The position numbers were made by a program, and so were the translations under genes. A stretch of 64,000 bases of DNA from Nomia melanderi (Eukaryota > Arthropoda > Insecta > Hymenoptera > Halictidae), in the NCBI RefSeq assembly GCF_051020985.1, contig NC_135003.1, forward strand, positions 7,185,501-7,249,500, in the 5' to 3' direction. The notes beneath the pieces were generated by a model. It had not been told where the DNA came from, searched no databases, and saw only the letters and a list, made by a program, of their open reading frames with translations. Positions 1 through 12,518 of the stretch are shown one piece after another (the first letter of the stretch is position 1; every line of letters begins with the position of its first letter).

Positions 1-164
1 TCCTTAACTTGACCTTTCATGATTCAGCTGTAGGATTCAACTCGACTTAACGCCCTGCAGGAGAGGATTTTTAAAAGCGTTGAACATTTTTTTCATAGGA
101 AGCTAAATTATCTATCAAATTCTTAAATGATAGGAAAAAAGACTGCTATACCCTGTGTTTAAAT

Positions 165-540
165 TAATTTAAATATTTCAATTAACCACAGAAATCTTGA
201 AAAGTCTCCAGCTATGGATTCTATCCAATGCAGCAACCATCCTCAAAGAGTTTAGCTTACCACTAAATTCTATACCCGATCTTTAGTTATTTAATTAATT
301 AAATTAGTCACAAAAGTATTAGAAAGTTTGCCATTTTCGATTCCACCCTATAGCAACGTTCATTCTCAAAGAGTCAAGTCTACCATAAAGTTCCGAATCT
401 ACCCATTAATTGTTTCAATAATTAAACTTTTCACAAAAGTATTAAAAAGTTTTCAACTTTCAATTCTATCCAATGTAGCAATGTCTGTCCTCAAAAAGAT
501 AAACCCAACAGCAAATTCTAAATCTAAACGCGTCGATCTC
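165..540. repeat. degenerate tandem repeat, three units of about 120-125 bp
   Basis: The phrase (c/t)agcaa(c/t) preceded by ctatccaatg or a variant recurs at 231, 351 and 476, and each copy is followed by a 'tcctcaaagag/ttctcaaagag/tcctcaaaaag' phrase and preceded by 'aaaagtattaRaaagttt'. Spacings are 120 and 125 bp. The copies have diverged substantially. Confidence 0.65.
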
Positions 541-1336
541 GAGATAGTCCGGCTCGAAAACTCCGTATCCTTGATCCGTTCGATCCATTTGCAGCGTGTC
601 GCTGTTTCATCGACGGCTAAAGGTGTTTCGTAGTCGAGTCGAGATGAGAGTGAATCATCTATATGGTTGAAGTGACTCGAGTACAGTTCACTGTATTCGA
701 TTCGTCGATTTCGTGGATACGTAATTGGGGAAGGCCGTGCAGGTCTGCTCGCGGGGAACTTCGACCTTCGAACGAATTAGACCCGAACGGGCAAACAGGA
801 ACGCATTCTTCATTGCGGGAAGGTAATCCATGCGGGATACTTTTGCGAGCAGGTGCATCCGTATGTCTCACGGTTTCGCGGCGATTTATCCTGAAAACGG
901 TTACAAGATCGTGAGAAATGCTACGCGCCGAACGGGCCCGCGATGAGACGCGATTGAATGAACAAAGAGTGGACAGCGATCAGTCCGGTCTGTTACTCAT
1001 GGATTAAACGATTGAGATATTGCCGAGTGAAACCTTCGAACTCGACGAATTCCCAATCCAATTAACAAGTAACGTATAAGCTAAAGTAAATAAAAAGCAA
1101 TCGTGCTTGTAAGACAAATTGAAGTTAGCCATGATAAAACGATACGGATGAGTAAATCTTCCATTTGCAGCAACTGTGAGTTAAGGTAAACATTAATTGA
1201 GACTTCTATTTGTTCTTAACGATGTGCTGGGCCTTTATAAACGCATTGCGGTTAAGTATGCAAAGTTTCTGTTTTATATGTTTTATACTAATTTATAAAT
1301 TTAGCAAAAATGTAACATAGATTATATAATGATAAG

Positions 1337-1376
1337 TAATATAATATAATATAATAAATATAATATAATATAATAT
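1337..1376. repeat. (TAATA)n pentanucleotide microsatellite
   Basis: About eight units of TAATA/ATAAT with one interruption (ataaata). Confidence 0.85.
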
Positions 1377-2433
1377 GATGTATGTGAAATCTAGAGTGTT
1401 TTTCGTAGGTTACAGGATGCTGCAAGTATTAAACCCACAGTCTACACATGATGATTTACAGTTAAGATTAGTATGTTCGGATAAATTACGTTTTTTACTT
1501 CATTACCTTCATGTATTTCGTTTTTGGAAAACAATGTACTTGCACTGTGTTTTCAAAGCGTCATTCAATTATATGATAATGGCACCGGTCATTTTTCGTT
1601 TCTCGCTCTTTCCGTTTATTCGAGGAGGTAACACCAATGGCACCAAAAATGGCACCGAATGGCCGCTTTGATCGTAGCACGCGATACATTTGCGAAGATA
1701 AAGAACCGTTTTAGGACCTTGGTTAAATGTACAGCGAGGAATTCTCTCTAATCAGGAGTATCGTGTTTCTGTCTTGTTCTGAAATGGAAATGTCGGGAAG
1801 ACTACTTTAATTGAATGAATTAAACATAAGCGATTTTAATTAAACGCCTTTAAACAATTTCTATAATCTATGTACCTAATACATAGATATGGGTAATCAA
1901 TTTTATCTCGTACAACAGCTTCTCTTTCGGATACTGTAAGATGATTTTTATAGTACTATTTCAATCGAATCTCATTTACACTTATAATTAATTCCTCTTT
2001 CATATAATAAAAATTTTGGTAGACTAAACATGGATATTATTCCAAACTTTATTCATCTATGAAAGCATAAAAATTAGTAGTCATTAACAATAAAGTCAAA
2101 GAAAGTTTTCAGAAACTGGTGTCGTCTATTTATTAAACAAATGTAATATTCTTTAATTTATCATTACAATTTGATTATGTTATATTATTACTATGATAGT
2201 ATTTCCAGTAATGGACGAAGCAGTGCATGAACCATGGATATCAAGAAATCATTTGAAATATCTGATATAGTAAAAATGATAATAGTTAGGGAATGTGAAA
2301 TCATTAATCAGATCACTGACATGAGAATTTATAGGCTTCCGTGTGCTATTGTGAATAGTTCTCTAATTTTAAGCCCTTTTTGTTCAGACCACTGTCAAAA
2401 GAGTACGAGAGATTCTATGAATACCTCAGTATA

Positions 2434-2693
2434 GGTGAACCTAATTAACAAGTCGAGTGTTGTGCGCAACAAGCGCGGCTGCAAGCTCGTTGATGTAACT
2501 GAGAGCGATGTTGTTTGTAGACGGCGCTTGTGTGCTCGCGGCTTACATAACTCAAATTTAAATCGCAAATCTTTACTTTAAAAGTTTCGTCATAATCCGA
2601 ATCACTTTCCTCGCGAATGCTGGACATTGAAAATGATCGACCGATAAAACGTATTTCATACGAACGTGTTCACTCGAAAAAGTAAGGTTCACC
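2434..2693. mobile_element. 260-bp inverted-repeat element (MITE-like), family unknown
   Basis: Begins GGTGAACCTAATT and ends with the reverse complement AAGTAAGGTTCACC. Inside both ends is a shared TCGAGTG, so the terminal inverted repeats run imperfectly for about 25 bp. No clear target duplication is seen (flanks tata and aatt). A minus-strand frame from 2627 begins with an acidic stretch (MSSIREESDSDYDE), which resembles the acidic N-termini of some cut-and-paste transposases. If so, this is an internally deleted copy, but that is a guess. Confidence 0.5.
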
Positions 2694-4526
2694 AATTATC
2701 GAAAGTACCATTAAAATGAAAGACAATATCAATACAATTCAATTTTCAAACAACTTAGAATTAGCAAATAAGCGAATTATTTAATAACAACCTCACTTTC
2801 AATATATGAATCAGTCAACAAACATAAAATGTAGAAGTTGTCAAGCTGATAGACTCAATTTTCTACGGTTTTGACACGTTAAATTAAAATAAAAGTATTA
2901 CCAAATTTACTTATCCCTTTTTTATTGTTTCTTGCATCTCTAATTTGTATAAACGCGCATTTAGCTGCTGTCTATCAATCTCATTTAATATTCAGGTACA
3001 AATTGAATCTTCGTGTAAACGATTCGTAACGATGATGCAATTGATTACTAAACAGCGAATTAAATGGAACAGAGCAAAATAGTTGTCGAAAATTTGCGTG
3101 AATAAAATTTCAGCTCACGACAGTGTAACAGGTTCGAAACACACCGGGGGTAACATTCGCGGCACGTTTAAACGGACGGTTTAATATATCGTAGCATCTT
3201 ACGCGCGTTAAGGTAAACGTTTCATGAATCTACGAGAATTATGCTTCAGTCGCCGAGGCTGTCAAATGTGACGTTAAATGTCCAATATCTTGTTACAAGT
3301 GGCGCGCGATTCCATTCGCGTATAAATGTAAGCTTCACGCACGGTTAAGGTAGCGACCAAAGAAAAAAATGGCAGCGATTATGCAGATGCGGATGGTATT
3401 TTTACCGGGCCATAATTTCTAAGTTAAAAACCCGCGGGTAAACAGCACATTGGAATGGAAATATTTAATTGTCAATGTATACATCGTTAAACTGTAAGTG
3501 TTGCCTTCTCACTTGTAATATAAACTAAAATCAAATAAACTTATAATCAATTATAATTCATTTGTAAAAGAAAATATCATATAAAAATAATTTTACTTCA
3601 AATAAAATGAAAACCGAAGCTGTATCGTTTCTAATTTTTGCTCTTAATACTAACCAATTCTATCATATATTTTTATAATTTATACATGTACTCATATTAT
3701 TATTGTATTAATTACGAAGATAAATGATAAGAAGAATAATAAGAATAAAGGATAATAAAAATAAATATTATGAACGTTAAGAGTATATTTAATATTAATT
3801 TTTCTAACGATATAAGGACACTTGATAAAATTTTCCTGAATTCTTATAGTAAAATGGCCCAAGAAACATGTGGATATGTATACATAGTATATAACCATGG
3901 AATTTAATGCAGTATTTAGAATATTGTACAACCTATGAAATCCAAGCGAAAAAACAGGAAGAATGTCAAAGAGACGCGAAGTTCGTCCATTCTATGCATA
4001 ATCGTAAAACTGACACGGCATTAGGCTATGTTCAAAGGAAAGTTTTCTCTCGAGCGAGATGTGTAGCAACGTTGGAACTTCGTATTTTTCGATGGTTCCA
4101 TTCTTCGTGAAACCATACAACGCAGCAAATTTACGAGAGGTCTCTCGTAACTCTTGTAGCTTCAGCAAGTAAAATATTCCCTACACTGCGACCGCACGTC
4201 AAAAATTTATATACCATGGTAAAGTTTAAACAATTTTATACGGAATCCCGGAGCCATTAACTAAATTGCACGCAAAAACATTTCCCCGCGTAGAGAAAAT
4301 CGAGTAGACCTTAACGAAGGCACGATCTGCAAAATTTTCTATTAAAAGCATTGTAGGTCAATTTACTCTGTCAATAATCCTTTATGTGTATTAAAAACCA
4401 TGCATTTTATTAAAATGCTTCTGTCGAAGTATATGAATTTAAAACAATGCAAAGTGTCAATGTATGCATTTCCTAAGTAAGAGTATCTTCTATGTTTCTG
4501 AACAACAAATTTTCATCGCTTTTAAC
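2694..4526. other. intergenic, no gene supported
   Basis: AT-rich with a CpG-richer patch at about 3110-3420. An isolated B-box-like string (ggttcgaaac) at about 3131 has no tRNA fold around it. Nothing else is recognisable. Confidence 0.55.
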
Positions 4527-4530
4527 CTAT

Positions 4531-4830
4531 TGTGGGGTGCGATGCGTAAGGCCGGATACCGCAAGTATACTCGGACCGTTATGACCAAGTCATTTAGACT
4601 CAGATGGTTCACAGGCGACCGATGATGGTCTGTAGAATCATGTCTCGTGTGAGAGTGTAGTTTGAGAGTCTAGAGTAGGTGATCCGAGTAGGTTAGCGTG
4701 GAACAGCGTAGTATTGCGTAGAATAGATTAAGACACATAGTTTAGTTTAATTCTAGTCACTTATAGTCCATTTCAGTAAAGATACAAATACACCTGTGCT
4801 TGTTTTCGCCAAAACCTCCTCCATCCCACA
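4531..4830. mobile_element. solo LTR, 300 bp, with 4-bp target duplication CTAT
   Basis: Starts TGTGGGGTGC and ends CATCCCACA, so the termini are TG...CA with inverted TGTGGG/CCCACA. It is flanked by CTAT at 4527-4530 and again at 4831-4834. The left-out internal region, primer-binding site and second LTR are all absent, as expected after LTR-LTR recombination. The clan (for example Gypsy or Pao) cannot be told from the LTR alone. Confidence 0.75.
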
Positions 4831-4834
4831 CTAT

Positions 4835-6633
4835 TAACTGTGAAATTTAATTTCGGAAATATTTTATAATACTCGCAATGAAATCAAATGATGACGTGTA
4901 CATTCGTCTAACCCAGGCCAATTGCATCTGTTCCTTTCTATACGGAACACCGTAATTAGAGATTCTCGAAGTTTAGTTTATTTTCGTGTTTATTTTTCGC
5001 TAATGTTTCAGAGTTTTATTTTCTATAATCGATATTTTGTTCTTCGTGATAGTAAAGTTTATTTCAGTCATTCTCAATTTTATACAATAGCCTTAGAATT
5101 TCGTTTCGTTCGACCAGAATATGTGCATAACGGCACTTCCAGGCAAGAGTCGACCTGGAGGAAATTTCTGCGTCCTATCGAAACTTCGAAAAACCCCCAT
5201 ACTTGTCCTCACCACCGCTTGGAGAGGGGATGGTTAAAGGGCGTTAACTAGTATTTTAAGAAATAGCAAAGATGCGTTGATTGGAGTAAACCAAAGAGAC
5301 ATATCAGCATACTCAACCTGGCACGAGGTGTTGTGGTCAAGGACCAGAGACATTTTCATCACTTCGCACTAGTCGGTGGGACAGTCAACTTCTCACCACT
5401 TAGTGGGACAGTCAACAACACTACAGTCCACTTATACATATTCGATAGGACTTCATCCATTGAAGTTCCTCCGCGTCGTTTAATTGTCGATGCTGCGACG
5501 CACATACAGCACATATAATGTATTCCAACTATAAGCTAAAGCAAAACGAAGCAGAATTACATGTTTATCTGAAAGAATAAAGAATTTATCGTTGCAAGAA
5601 TTAGTATCATTTTGATTTTAAGATGACGTGTATATTCGTCGAATGCAGTTAACTGGTTAAAGATTTTCAAGATTTTTGCTATTAAGATTGCTTGCTGCCT
5701 TTAAGATCGTTGCTATTTCTTCGAATTTATAATTACATAATTGATGACTATTCATGGAGTTTGTATAATCATGAAACAAGTTATTTAGCTATTCGTTTCT
5801 CTCCGTTTCGTTTCATCTCTTCGATTGATACTTGCGAGATTCAAGAGCGATAGAAAACAATATTTTCTGAAAATATCGTAGCGGAGAATGTCGGGTGAAA
5901 AATTTCTCCGAGCAAAACCATTTGAAATGTTTCTAGAATGTCGGACTTCTTCATTTTTGAAGCAACGAACAAGGGTTCCTTTACGATAGCAAGTTCGTGG
6001 AATTTAAATTATACATTCCTGGTCCTGTAAGGTGTGCAATATATATCAAAGAGTCCATGGAGTCTAACAGGCAAGACCAACAGATCTGTGAAACATACAG
6101 CAATAAAATTTCAATGGAGAATACACAGAATTCATCCCAAATGTAACATAAATCTGAAAGAAGAACTTGATGAATAAAATATTGAATCTAAACGATTCCA
6201 CAGAAAATTCTAATAATTAGTACTAAGTTCCTTATGCACAATATTTCTTATGACTTATGGACTGCCTTAGTTCCTCTGAAGTTAAACCTCTCGAGCCGCG
6301 TCGAAGCGACTTCTGGTTTCTGTCGAATCATTGGAATATTCAAATATTTTTTAAACTTCCCTGATATTTCGAAGAAACTTTAAATCTCTTCAATCTTCAA
6401 AATTCTCAGAACTTTGGAGTCTGATTTCCTCTGGGATCTCGAAGACAACCGAGATCCTCTTAAAACTGTGATGCTTCCAATTAAAGGAGAAACATCGTTC
6501 ATTAAGATATACATTCAGCTTTGTAATTGTCAGTGTATCAATATTTAATATTCAACGTAAGTCTATCTTTCGTATCAATGTATTATACCTATGATAATTT
6601 ACCTATAAATAGTTCAAGCGATGTGTCAAAAAG
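4835..6633. other. intergenic with short repeats, no gene supported
   Basis: Holds a 19-nt near-identical direct repeat (gatgacgtgtaYattcgtc) at 4890-4908 and 5622-5640, and a 27-bp two-copy tandem (GTGGGACAGTCAAC at 5376 and 5403). Open frames at 4922-5518 have no recognisable motif. Possibly an old transposable-element insertion. Confidence 0.5.
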
Positions 6634-6890
6634 TTAACACGTTAACGACCACGGTGGTCACCGATAACCATAGCTTCCAAATTACTTGAAAACAGTCATA
6701 ATTTGCAAGATAACTGATGTCGAAAAATGTTCAATAGTGTAAATAACGAGATAATAATCATGGTACCAAATAATCAACGATTGTTCCTTTTTATCTACTA
6801 CAAAGAATAAGTGATACGTGAAGCGCTGAAATTGTTCCTTACAGTCAAAATGTCAATAGAAAAGTATTTTCGCGTTTCAACGATCATTTG
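6634..6890 (+). mobile_element. TTAA-flanked element, family 2 (copy G)
   Basis: Starts TTAACACGTTAACGACCACGG and shares 'agcttccaaattNcttgaaaa' and 'aaYcatgRtaccaaat' in the same order with the copy at 16197-16425 (which is inverted). The right end is degenerate near 6880 (tattttcgcgtttcaacg), so that border is approximate. Confidence 0.55.
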
Positions 6891-9800
6891 GTAGATCTAA
6901 AAGTAACGCGAAATTCGTGACTAGCAAATAAAACGTAAAAGAAAGCGTTATAGATAGACAGTCCCTGAACAGCGATCGACGAAAACCCAATTCTTCGCTG
7001 TGGCCCACATTCGAGCTCTTCTATTATCATTCGACCTTACCTCACGGCAGGTGAGCACATTTCGTTCGTCACTGACACGCGGGAGAGATGAGAAGAGTCA
7101 CACGACATTGAAATTTCCCGCGAAAAAAAAGAGTTTCTACTACTTGTTGCCATTCCGCTGCGGCAGCCAGCCGTATTTTGCATGCCGGATGCGTACCGCG
7201 GTTCCTACCGGTGGTAGATCGCTGATACGAATTTTTTAGCCGGCCTGATACGTACGTAGACCGCGTACCGGCGATTTCTTTTAGGAGAAGCAATTTGGGC
7301 TTTCCATAGTTAGCGTGTAACAGAAGTCATTAATTTTATTCTACTCTGAGATAAAATAAGTAATTTACACACTTATATCTATTTTTTTTTTTTTTTTGAG
7401 AAAACTTTTATATCGTTGTAATTTCTCTCTCATAGTTTTGTTGAAATTAGAACTACCGAATATTTCCACAGATGCAGGATTATCAACGGAACGGGGTACA
7501 TGCAGCAAAGGTACTCCCTCGTAGTATTTACAAACGAGAAATAAAAGAAAATTCCAATGTGAATTTGGTGGAATGGCTGGTACCCAGTAAAATATCGAGT
7601 TTTAACTATGTAGACCATTGTATCGTGCACACGTCCAACGTAAAAGCTTTGCCTTTTGGTTTAACTATACTATGTATAAAGTATACTTTAAATCTGCGTT
7701 ATGAGTACTACCTTGTAATTTATATCTCACTGAACAAAATTTTCTTTCTTTCTCTTTGATTGTCCGGTAAAAATTTTTTGCGAAACGTTTATTGATAATC
7801 TGTCAAACGCGTTTAACATAATATCGGTAAGAGTGGTATGCCCAAAGATACTCCGATCAAAATAGATTCGTCCCTGCCGTATACGCGTTTGTTCCATTAA
7901 CAGTTTCATTCAGTTAATTTTATATCGAATCCTATATTGTTCGATTAATCAGTTATTTAATTTTTGTCTTGTCCTTTTGTCTCCACTAAGAAAAATTGAT
8001 CATCTAAAATGTTTACCTTTCTTTTGTAACCAGTCATTTGACTGATTACGATAAATACATACAAAGTGCTGGTATGGTTAATGTTCAAAGGTTGCACCCA
8101 TTTAGCGCATTTGCAACAATCGTGAAACATTCGCGAATGAACGCAATATCGTGCGTTTGTTAAACTGGGCTAAATTTGAATAGGTCGATGAGGGACACAA
8201 GTGTTCGAGGGAAATTTTACGATCAGATTACCCTATTTATTCGTTTTTGGCGCAATGAAAATTTCGTGAAAAATCGTCGGCCACGCAGAAATCCGCGTGA
8301 AACCTAGTTTCTTTCGCCGCGAGTGTGCTTCTATTGCACGATTTTCGAGCAAACGGGAGAGGCGTGTAAACTTTCTAGATCCGCGTGGGCGACGACATGT
8401 TTAACGCAATTCTGAAACCGTTCTGAACGAAAAATAATGCGGTTCACAGTCGGTAAATTTCCTAACACGAGATAGGCGCGAAAAAAATTTGGAAAGAGTT
8501 TGTCGTAGGACGCGTCCGTGATGCGGGATGCCGCATCCTGGCCGTGTGAATAATATCCGCGACGCGCGACCACTTTCTCTCGTAATAAAATTCATCGTCG
8601 GAATAAATTCCGCGGCGGTTTCCCATACGGCACGTAGTAGCACGTCAATTTGTCTAATTAATTCGGGAGGGAACCGTCGCGGTAACTAATTAATTCCGGA
8701 TAACACGGTCGATTCGGTCAGCAATTGTGAAAAGAAATAATGTAAAGTTTCTCATCTGTTTGCTCGAAGTTACCAGCAAACGCAATGTCCATTTATTTTA
8801 TGAAAAAGTTTTTACTTTTCAACTGTAGAGGTTTTATAATATATTGTCTTCGTTTCAATGGTTGTAGAGTAATGTACATTTTCAGTTGCTAGATAACAAA
8901 AACTTTTCAATGGACACGATTTCGTAAGATATATGCTACTATGAAATATATTTTACATTTATATAGACAAAATTTATAAAATACATTTGAGCAGTTGAAT
9001 AATATCGTACGTCCATTTAATAGTCCATTTGATTATACGTTTAATTGCGATTCACTTTGACGGCATTCACTTTAAGGATTTAAAATTATTTATGTAAGCA
9101 GAACAGGTATTATGAGGTATCGACAAGTGTGCTTATTGCCAGCGTAATTGGCTTTCTTAATATAAAAAGTTAATTGTATCGCAAAGCAAATTTCGTTTCG
9201 TTACTAAGTTTCGTTGAAGCGTACATGAATGAACTGGTTGTGTTTATCCCGCTAGTGGATCTTTCCTCCACACGTGCTTTTTACCCGGTGCTTCCTTTTA
9301 AACGAAAATTGATGATTTCCGGAATGAATTACGAACAGTCATGACAGATAAAGGAAGCAGCAAAACCGATGGAAAAGAGGTGTGGGATGTGGATCGTTGC
9401 GGTTGGATAACGAATCACTTTCTTTTCCTTTTCATTAGTTGATTGGATCTGGATGACAGTCTGAAATGCAGTTTTCACTCAGCGATACGGACTGCAGGAT
9501 AGCCAACTAACCGCCCTTTGATCGAGGATGACCCTCGCGAAACGGAAAATCGAATGATCGAAAGCTTGATTTGAAATTCCGACTTGATCGAGAATGAAAG
9601 TGGTGCTCTTTTTCGTTTGCTTTCACTTTTGTGATTCTAATGTGGACAGTTCAATGACTGTGCGCGTATCAGTGCCGTTACTGACGCGGTTACATTGCTT
9701 TCCTGACAGTAGAAGATTTCTTTCGTAAAGATAAACAAATTTCTTCAAAATATAATCAAATTTCTGTTACATGGATTAATAGAAAATCATCGTTTGTTTT

Positions 9801-12030
9801 GATTTGTGCATGATAAGATACTCATTTTTCTAGCTGTTTTTTCATTGTTTTACCAAGGCAAGTTTTATCTGAATTTCTCGAGATTGTCATTAGTGTTTCA
9901 GAGTTGTATAATAGAAAGAATGAAGAGTGTTGGAATAACAGTATATCGCATGATCGTGTAAAGTAGCTGATACACAGGATTAATTAGAATTCGATGAAAA
10001 TATTCAGTGAGCTCAAATTAAGGTAGCACACTGAAGAATTATTGGATAAAATCTTCCGTCAAATTAAGATCTGTCCATTTCCCCAGAGCGATTTCAATAA
10101 TTAAACAGTCAAAAGGCGTCTCTCTGCCGCGTACGCGCGACTTCGATTCGAAAGTCTCAGATAACAAAACGGAACTTTCCAAACTCATTGAGAAGCTGCT
10201 TTACTGTCATCGAGATTATCGAGAAGGATATTTTAATAAAAACAGGTTGAACTATGCTTACACGTAGCTTCTGTAGAATATACTTCTGATCAAAACAAGA
10301 AACTTTATTCAATTACAGAAATACATATACACATCACACATTAAAATATTACTTTCTAGTCTTACACAGAATATCTCAATATTCATTATATTTGTATTTG
10401 TATTTGTATTTGTATTTATCGTCAATTCATTAAGAAAAGGTGAAACGGAAACTACAAAACTATATCTATTAATTGATCACACGCACGTGAATCAGCAGCT
10501 TTTTTTTAAATTCCTTGAATGACACAGTGTCAACATTGATGCGAAAATGTAAGAAGCAGGAACACACCTTGCCAATGATGGATCATGAATCACGAACGGC
10601 CAGTCATCCCGGCGCAAATCACTTTCTCCGAATGCTTCGACGTTGGGTAGAGTGATATCTTCCGCGCGAATCCGCTTGATAATGTCCGAAGACGTAATTT
10701 ACATGAGCTAACTGGTTTGACGTGGCCGGCGTGTAACTTTCGCGGCCGTTGTACAGGAAAGATCGCAACGTGTCGATCGTGACTCGTCGCGTTCCGTTTC
10801 CCCAACACGACGTGACGCTGACATTGTTGTTACTGTGATATAATCACATCATGTGGTCGCACGCAGTGACAGCCAGTCAGTGAGAGAATTTGATAAAGTA
10901 ATAAGGAAGCCAAACAACGTTACCTCCATGAAGCCATTCTTGCGTAACCAAAGAAAACGTAATAAACCTTATTAGAGTACATTTTAAAGAGTCTTCCAAC
11001 CGTGTACTTTTCTTCATGGAAATATGAGTATGCTGCAGCATCCATTATTGGCGCTAGAGTCAACAAACGAACTTTCTTTAAGATATTTTCTCTCTTAAAT
11101 CAATAAATTATCGACGCCAATTAGTACAAGTTGAAGTAATAAAGTCGAATAAACTGACAGTCGAGTTTGACGTTTGAGAAACACGAGACTGACTATGACA
11201 ATTGTCCAGTCATCCTTGACTTTCATTTATGAGTTTCATAGACTAACCTTACGAGCCCTCGGAATATGCAAAGAAGCGATATTACAATTTATTATTTATT
11301 CATTTATTTATATATAATCCTTACGATTTACGATAATCCTGGGTTTGTCCTCCTTTCAAACAGAGAAATATTCATTAAAATCCTTAAGATAAGAATTCAG
11401 TGTTTACTTCACCCTTGTTTCTCCAAATTACTTCGAAACATTTACATTTTTATTGTCTCGGGACATTATTTTCATTAATACTACAACTTTACGCTAACAA
11501 AAATGATATTCCTGCTTCCGAAGCAAAGAAAACGAAGAAGAAAACGCGTTGGTAATGCTTCGTACGAGCAATTACGGGCCACTGGAACGAGAGGACCGTT
11601 TCCTTATCCGAATGAACATCGCGGTGCATCACGGGACTATCAAGGGGCGTAACTCCGAATCCCGCGGGTCTGACATCAGCATCTTTCCCGCGTGTCGCAC
11701 ACCTGAATGTGGACGTTACGGTCCAGCTTCCCGGTGACCCGTGCACGTGGAGCCCGTGGCTTTCTTGTTCCTTTCTTTTCTGCACGCGAAAGGAATCCAC
11801 CGATGTGACGTCAGAGATTATTTCGAAGCGCGCGTCGGTGTATCGCGTTGAGTTATCATTGCGCCTAAATTATTGTTTCTTTGTGGGAAGGTTAAGGCCC
11901 GGCGTTGTTCGGGTGGGCAAACCGGTTCGGTGAAATCTTCCGTTCAACCGATGCGCGCCGCGAATCCACCCCCTCCGAATATTCCAATCCGTTTTATCTC
12001 ACAGTAGCGATATCGACGGTTGCCAGTGGC
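6891..12030. other. intergenic, no gene supported
   Basis: Unique-looking sequence with CpG-richer patches at about 7000-7300, 8090-8720, 10560-10900 and 11500-12000. The longest open frames are about 100 codons, on opposing strands, and show no family resemblance. A poly-T run at 7383-7397 and short simple repeats are present. The CpG-rich patches could be regulatory, but no specific site is assignable. Confidence 0.5.
10391..10414. repeat. (TTTGTA)4 microsatellite
   Basis: Four perfect hexamer units. Confidence 0.85.
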
Positions 12031-12092
12031 CGTGTTACGTAAGAATCTAACACTGGAATTCCTATAGGTCGTCTAGGACATCGGTTCTTTTA
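12031..12092 (+). repeat. diverged direct repeat with stem-loop, copy 1
   Basis: About 62 bp alignable to 12454-12518: GTGTTACGTAAGAATCTAACAC followed by a shared 'gtctaggacatcg' block. The first part folds as GTGTTA...TAACAC. It ends in TTAA, exactly where the TTAA element at 12090 begins. Confidence 0.7.
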
Positions 12093-12276
12093 ACCCGTTG
12101 TCCTTTGACGACTTTCACGACTACGCATACTAGAAATATTTTATTGTTAATGATTTAATAGAGAAGAAGAATTTTGTGGTTGTCCTATATCTGCGTTTAG
12201 TCCGATGATTGATAACTGATGATAGGCAAATAATATTTCATTTTTAGTGACAGGTTACTATAAGATAAGGGGTTAA
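12090..12276. mobile_element. piggyBac-like MITE, family 1 (copy F)
   Basis: TTAACCCGTTGTCC at the left and, on the opposite strand from the right end, TTAACCCCTTATC. The TTAA borders act as target duplications, typical of the piggyBac superfamily. It is 187 bp, with no coding content. Confidence 0.6.
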
Positions 12277-12453
12277 TCTTCTATTTTAATTGTGTCTAAT
12301 CTTTTATTTTAATCATTGATAAATATATATTAGATTAATTATTGATTAGTAAACAGTAGATTAATATTTATTATTAATATTATTGAATTTAAATGAAGCA
12401 AGAGGAAAGCTGCTAGTGTACGTGTTGATACTTTCTTAATAATGTAAATGTGA

Positions 12454-12518
12454 CGGTGTTGCGTAAGGATCTAACACCGTGGAATTTCCGTAGGTGGTCT
12501 AGGACATCGATTTTTTAA
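12454..12518 (+). repeat. diverged direct repeat with stem-loop, copy 2
   Basis: Same block as 12031-12092. Here the hairpin is CGGTGTT...AACACCG, with paired changes relative to copy 1. Downstream, at about 12572-12580, 'ccttatatag' resembles a TATA box, so the repeat may be part of an LTR or other element end. Confidence 0.7.

Larger units (their letters stand above)
1..2433. other. intergenic, no gene supported
   Basis: AT-rich sequence with a CpG-richer patch at about 530-980. Short open frames occur on both strands at 659-914, but they overlap each other, have no recognisable motif and lack a splice context. Apart from the tandem repeats listed separately I see nothing further. Confidence 0.6.

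Noticed and set aside
3120..3160. B-box-like ggttcgaaac suggesting a tRNA
   Set aside because: No A box, anticodon arm or acceptor stem can be drawn around it. No tRNA was found anywhere in the window.
5333..5518. 61-codon plus frame in the 4.9-5.6 kb repeat-like segment
   Set aside because: Contains the 27-bp tandem duplication and no motif; likely incidental openness in repeat DNA.
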